From Neoscytalidium dimidiatum (Eukaryota; Ascomycota; Dothideomycetes; Botryosphaeriales; Botryosphaeriaceae): a stretch of 64,000 nucleotides of DNA. The position numbers and the translations under genes were made by a program. Location: NCBI GenBank assembly GCA_037367355.1, contig CM074698.1, positions 2,790,001 through 2,854,000 on the forward strand, given 5' to 3'. The notes below the pieces were generated by a model. That model worked only from the letters and a program-made list of their open reading frames with translations, did no database searches and was not told the DNA's origin. This document shows positions 59,898 to 64,000 of this stretch, in pieces. The number at the start of each line of letters is the position of its first letter. Position 1 is the stretch's first letter.

Positions 59898-61373
59898 CTA
59901 CTCCCGCGGTACTGCAAATCTCATCCAAACATCATCCCCCGCCAGCCGCTCCAAGTGCTGGTCCTCCAGCCCAATGACCACTTCGACCCCTCCGCCCAGT
60001 TTCTCCGGCAACGGCGGGCTGATAACCTGCAGGCCGTTGAGAAGCCCTGTATACGGGGGTCTGATACTCTCGCAAATCCCGCCAAACTTGCTGCCCCAGT
60101 CCACCGAGTACATGTCAAACATGTTCCATGAAGTGGTGGCTGCTGTTGTATCCAGCAATCCGCCGAAGCTCGTAGGTACCAAGCGCCCGAAGTCCGGCAC
60201 CGTCTCCAGCATTGCAACGAAACTGTCCAAGTAATCCCCGTCCATCTTGTTGATTGCCCGCCGGACCGCGAGAGCGAGCTTGCCCAGCGGCCACGAAGCC
60301 GAAACCACGTCTATCAAATCCATCCTCGCTTCTGTAAAGGGCACACAGGCACCAAGGTAGTCCGATGGTAGTGGTGGGCTCATCCTCGGGCGTGCATTGA
60401 CCGGAATGAGCTGCGTCGACACCCGATCATCGATGGAATCCTCAACGCCGTGCATGGCCTTCATGATCGTCCGCCAGATGAGCGCATGAAGCACGTCGCT
60501 GGTCGAGATCCACGTCTTTTCATCCAGATCGCTAACCACTTCTGCCACTACTTCTGCCTTCAGCTTCGAGAGTGATGCCCCCGAAAAGTGGAAGACTTTG
60601 GTCCGATGATTGGTCTTCGTCAGTCCAGCTGGTACAGCTGTGGGCGGTTGGTCCAAGAGTGTGAGCTGAGAATGATCTTCAACCCGGCCTGCATGTTTTC
60701 CCGAGCTTCTCACCGAAGTCCTGTCGATAAGCGCGGGCAAGAAACGCGGTGTCTCTTTCTCCAGCCCTTGGAGGTGACGGCTATGTGCTGCCCAGACCTT
60801 GATGATGGTGTAGATACAGGAAGAGTCGATGACTGTATGATGAGTGCAGGTGCACAGGATTAAGCCCCCGTTAATGAAGTTCGCCTGCACAGCGAGGACA
60901 GGTAGAGCAGCCCCTGGACATGGTAACTGATCTAAGGGACACAAGATCCGACTGTCAAATGCGCGGGTGGGAAATCCTTTCGCCCGAAGCTCTGCGTACG
61001 TGAAAGGGAAGGCCCCCGGGCTGCTCAAGTCCTTTACCGTGATATGTCCATGGTCACCGTACTGGAGCTTGAGGCTTCCTTTTTGGTCAGCGTCCAAGTC
61101 CGGAACAAGTTCAGCTCCCAGGAATGGGATTGTATCTTTCGTGCTCTCAAGGCTGTCTTGGAGGATCTTGACGATTTCGTCCTGACTTGCCCCTTCGGAG
61201 ATGGGAAAACAGAACAATGTTCTGGTGTAGACCCGGGGAGTGGACTGCTCAATCAGAGTAAGAGCCGTTGGCAAATATTCGGTCTTTTCGGACACATGAA
61301 ATGCGTTTTGGGTTGGAGTAAGCGTGGTCGATACAGTCCGGCCATGCTCGGACACAGCATATGAGAGAGACAT
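59898..61373 (-). CDS. BAHD-type acyltransferase, trichothecene 3-O-acetyltransferase-like family
   Basis: Single-exon gene for a 491-residue acyl-CoA-dependent transferase of the PF02458 type (Tri101-like and plant BAHD enzymes), which acylates hydroxyls or amines of a secondary metabolite. The catalytic HxxxD motif is His179-Thr-Val-Ile-Asp183, within CTCTHHTVIDSS. The structural DFGWG motif is present in altered form as DWGSKFG near residue 424. Other family features are LTPTQNAFHVSEK-like N-terminal sequence, STSDVLHALIWRTIMKA and PVNARPRMSPPLPSDYLGAC. ATG at 61373 is the only sensible start. No polyketide synthase, terpene synthase, P450 or peptide synthetase is adjacent in this window, so there is no evidence for a metabolite cluster. 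Sequence family does not show the substrate; a role in detoxifying or decorating a foreign compound is equally possible. Confidence 0.9.
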   Translation of the reverse strand: MSLSYAVSEHGRTVSTTLTPTQNAFHVSEKTEYLPTALTLIEQSTPRVYTRTLFCFPISEGASQDEIVKILQDSLESTKDTIPFLGAELVPDLDADQKGSLKLQYGDHGHITVKDLSSPGAFPFTYAELRAKGFPTRAFDSRILCPLDQLPCPGAALPVLAVQANFINGGLILCTCTHHTVIDSSCIYTIIKVWAAHSRHLQGLEKETPRFLPALIDRTSVRSSGKHAGRVEDHSQLTLLDQPPTAVPAGLTKTNHRTKVFHFSGASLSKLKAEVVAEVVSDLDEKTWISTSDVLHALIWRTIMKAMHGVEDSIDDRVSTQLIPVNARPRMSPPLPSDYLGACVPFTEARMDLIDVVSASWPLGKLALAVRRAINKMDGDYLDSFVAMLETVPDFGRLVPTSFGGLLDTTAATTSWNMFDMYSVDWGSKFGGICESIRPPYTGLLNGLQVISPPLPEKLGGGVEVVIGLEDQHLERLAGDDVWMRFAVPRE

Positions 61374-63384
61374 CTTACGGTCCAGCTTTCCTTGCTTTCC
61401 ATGGCAACTTTCTGATACCTACAACATTTATATTCCTATGAGCGGGGCAAGGTGCGTCACGAGTCGAATGCAGCAACACGAAAGTTTTAGCCAGCATTGC
61501 GAGTTGACCAATGCTGTTGGGCACTTATCCTCATTCTCGCACAGTATCTGCAACTCGATGGAGCACGGGTACTTTGTAAGCCTCTTGTTACCCTAGTTGG
61601 GAAATAACGCCGCCTGGCCCCCACGGGACAGCGTCCAAAGCCATCCAACGGACCCAGAAGATCTCCTTACTCAGCGAAGCTGTACCCAGGCGGGAGCCAT
61701 AAAAGTGGGCAAGCTCGCCAGAAGTGGAATTCAACGTTCTCGGCGCTTAAAGGGCTTCAGATCCTGCTGTTGCATGTCCGATGCAGGCCTTCGTGAGTGA
61801 AAGCACCGACGTCCGTCTGACCGCAGCGCGAATATTTCATGGCAGACACGTCGAAATAAGTAAACTGCATATCGCCGGATATCATCTATGCTAACTCAGA
61901 TATCGCGGTCGGATACTGTTCGGTTTTCGGCAAAGTCCCTGCTCTGTGCCAGATGGACCGATGCTTCCGCGCGCTATCGACATACAAGTTGAAGGCGCTA
62001 TTGATTTTCTCAGGGGTCTATCATAGCCTCTTCCACATTTGAATCAAGATCAGAAGACAGGCCGTATCCTGTCCTGTTGCGTCATTATGCATATAAAGCT
62101 TAGTCGTGGCCCTGGTCCGGATTGGCTTTTGAAAACCAGGCCAGCGTCACGCATCTTGAGAACTGCTGTTTCACCACCACAGGCATAACGCTGCTTAAGC
62201 TGCAACTCGTGTGAGTGATGTAAGGAAAACTGAATCCCTTCCTTGATTCCAAGCAGACAATGATTAAAAGGGCCATTTCAGTTCTTAAGGTATCGTGACA
62301 GCGAGGTGGTTTCAAGCGAGGCATCTAGGTGTTCATTGTAAGTGTTTGTAGAGGCCAACGCACATGGCCGTATCAGAAGCTTAGATTGTAATCTTATAGC
62401 ACTCCCTTGTAGCGCTCTAGGGCAGTATTCAATGAGTAGACATGGCGTTGAAAGGAAGACAATCTTTCAAAAATATGCTAAGGTGTCGTGAAGTACTAGT
62501 CGACTTCAACCCAATAAATCAGGAGACCTAGACAACTCTAGACTTCAAGGTTTTCTATGAAGTGATTGAGTGTGATTTTGGTGGGACCGACTCTGTTGGT
62601 GTCGACCCGGTCTTCCAGATGACGTCCGTTTCCGCATCCGGTATGCATGTTATGCGAATTAAGCTTTGGTCGACGAGATCGAGTAGTGCGAGAGAATCGC
62701 ACGCGAAGTTCGAACATTCTAGAGATCGGGCACCATATACTACTAATCTTTTAGTCGTGAAAGGAATTTGGCTAATAGTCCTGCCTGGTCCCGCGGGCCC
62801 GTCGGCACGAGACGAGAGACGGAGAGCTGGGCCGTTTTCTCCGCCCCATCGCAGGGATTTAATCTACCTGAGATGCAGCTCCACCACAACACCACCCAAA
62901 GGGTGTGTGCGGTTTGGTTATTCAATGCTCCACCGTAATCTGGACCCAACCGCTCCGCTTATTGCTTGTTCTAGTCTGACCATCTTCATTCGTGCTCGTC
63001 TCGTTAAGCTTGTTTTAGCCTCGCATAGGAGGTTGCCCCGCTGGCAGTGCCGTTTGATTACGGCTCTTCCTTCCGTTTCACATACCTCGTCCTGACCATT
63101 CTCCCCTAATTCCAATATGTATATTGAATTTTTCCAGCGAATCACAGCAGTCCGCGCCCCGCGCTCATCGGCTGCATCTTGCATTCATACCAGAAATGCT
63201 CGGGGTGGGACCTCCATCACCACGTTGGGGATGTGGGTACTCTTTAACCGTGAAACATGCGGCATATCGTGGCCAACGGTCTCCATTTGGGACCAGATAA
63301 AATGGGCGCGCGTTTCCTGTGGATGTTTCAATCAACAGTCTTGGCCGGTCCTTCCAACACCACTTTCCAGCGCAAGCCGCAAAC
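61374..63384. promoter_or_regulatory. Divergent intergenic region, acyltransferase and LPMO
   Basis: About 2 kb between genes transcribed away from each other. AT-richer than coding DNA. A GGCTAA word (62770-62775), which fits the consensus for the cellulase/xylanase activator XlnR/Xyr1 (GGCTAR), lies 610 bp before the LPMO start; one such hexamer in 2 kb can be chance. A TATA-like GATAAAATGG is at 63296-63305, about 80 bp before the LPMO start. The open frame at 62562-63095 looks like chance. Confidence 0.4.
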
Positions 63385-64000
63385 ATGAAGACCTTCGCTA
63401 CTTTCGCTTTTGCTGCCTCCGTATTGGCACAGATTGTCAACGGACATTGTAAGATGTCCTAGGGAGAGGGGGAATACGAAGTGTCTCAAGACTGTCTCAC
63501 TGATTCTTCCCTCTAACACAGATATTTTCGAATACCTCACTGCCAACGGTGTGAAGGGAGGGGCGTACCAGAACATCAGGCAGAATACGAACAATAATTC
63601 TCCCGTGACCGACCTTAGTTCGAACGACCTCCGCTGCAACGTTGGAGGCGCGGATGGTAGCAAGACCAGCACGGTCTCTGTGGCTGCTGGCAGCACAGTG
63701 TCTTTCACCGCCGATATCGCCGTCTACCACCAAGGTCCCGTCTCTTTCTACATGACCAAGGTCGACGATGCGTCGAAGGCCGACGGCAGCACCCCGTGGT
63801 TCAAAATCAAGGACATTGGCCCCACTGTGCGTCGCAGACTTGAGTGAACATTCAGCGACTATTCATTCGTTAGCTAACTCAGGAGCAGTTTTCAAACGGC
63901 CAAGCCACCTGGGACCTCGAATCCACTTACTCCGTGACTATTCCGACTTGCATTCCTGCCGGCGAGTACCTGCTGCGCATCCAACAGCTGGGAATCCACA
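63385..64000 (+). CDS. AA9 lytic polysaccharide monooxygenase (former GH61), 5' part
   Basis: Secreted copper enzyme that oxidatively cleaves cellulose or related glucans. Exons seen: 63385-63448, 63522-63826 and 63889 to the window end, where the gene is cut off; introns are 73 and 62 bp, with branch sequences CTAAC in both. Residues 1-20 are a signal peptide ([20 protein letters not shown]); the mature enzyme starts with His21, the first half of the copper-binding histidine brace. That residue is followed by [20 protein letters not shown], and intron 1 interrupts the codon right after His21. The second copper His is His91 in [24 protein letters not shown] and [12 protein letters not shown] are conserved AA9 segments, and [23 protein letters not shown] is the usual late-core segment. 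The axial Tyr and any cellulose-binding module lie beyond the window. Confidence 0.95.

Noticed and set aside
59898..61373. Possible secondary-metabolite cluster around the BAHD acyltransferase
   Set aside because: Neighbours within the window are coronin and an LPMO; no backbone synthase, P450 or pathway regulator is present.

Overview
This window is nuclear DNA from a filamentous ascomycete (Pezizomycotina). The reading frames are interrupted by GT-AG introns, mostly 46-130 bp, several with visible branch-point sequences. The gene set is also typical: an AA9 lytic polysaccharide monooxygenase, a Clr5-domain ankyrin protein, an HSL-type hydrolase with a membrane anchor, a fungal arylsulfotransferase-like protein and a coronin. 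Coding regions are GC-rich. A dothideomycete is my guess, but no marker in the window fixes the class. No rRNA, convincing tRNA, CRISPR, transposon or phage element was seen.

Layout. 0.9-3.5 kb: a maltose/galactoside-type O-acetyltransferase (-) and a Ste14-type isoprenylcysteine methyltransferase (+), divergent. 6.5-8.7 kb: an amidase-signature enzyme with four exons (+). 10.1-13.3 kb: a RING / triple ZZ-like zinc finger / SH3 protein (+), probably a ubiquitin ligase. 14.7-15.3 kb: a mitochondrial BolA3-type iron-sulfur protein (-). 15.3-31.3 kb: a 16 kb stretch with no recognisable gene but with several short G/C-rich tandem repeats. 31.3-33.5 kb: a glycogen-targeting PP1 regulatory subunit with CBM21 (+). 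34.6-36.0 kb: an EBP-type sterol isomerase (+).

37.5-39.6 kb: a Clr5-ankyrin protein (-) whose DNA-binding-like Clr5 domain is split over two small upstream exons. It shares a 747 bp intergenic region with a small unknown gene (+), and that region carries five copies of a TGCACNGTGCA palindrome. 41.2-42.5 kb: an alpha/beta hydrolase (-). 43.1-46.9 kb: a large RBBP6-type RING protein with Gly/Met-rich and Arg/Ser/Glu-rich regions (+). 48.1-51.1 kb: a secreted-ectodomain, membrane-anchored arylsulfotransferase-like protein (+). 53.5-56.3 kb: a polyglutamine-containing protein of unknown function (+). 57.1-59.4 kb: coronin with nine exons, one intron of which is GC-AG (-). 59.9-61.4 kb: a BAHD/trichothecene-3-O-acetyltransferase-like acyltransferase (-). 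63.4 kb to the window end: the 5' part of an AA9 LPMO (+).

The genes look like ordinary fungal neighbours of mixed function: prenyl-protein processing, protein degradation, Fe-S assembly, glycogen control, sterol synthesis, RNA processing and actin. There is no obvious operon or biosynthetic cluster. All exon boundaries were derived by eye from reading frame, splice consensus and family conservation, and need RNA support.
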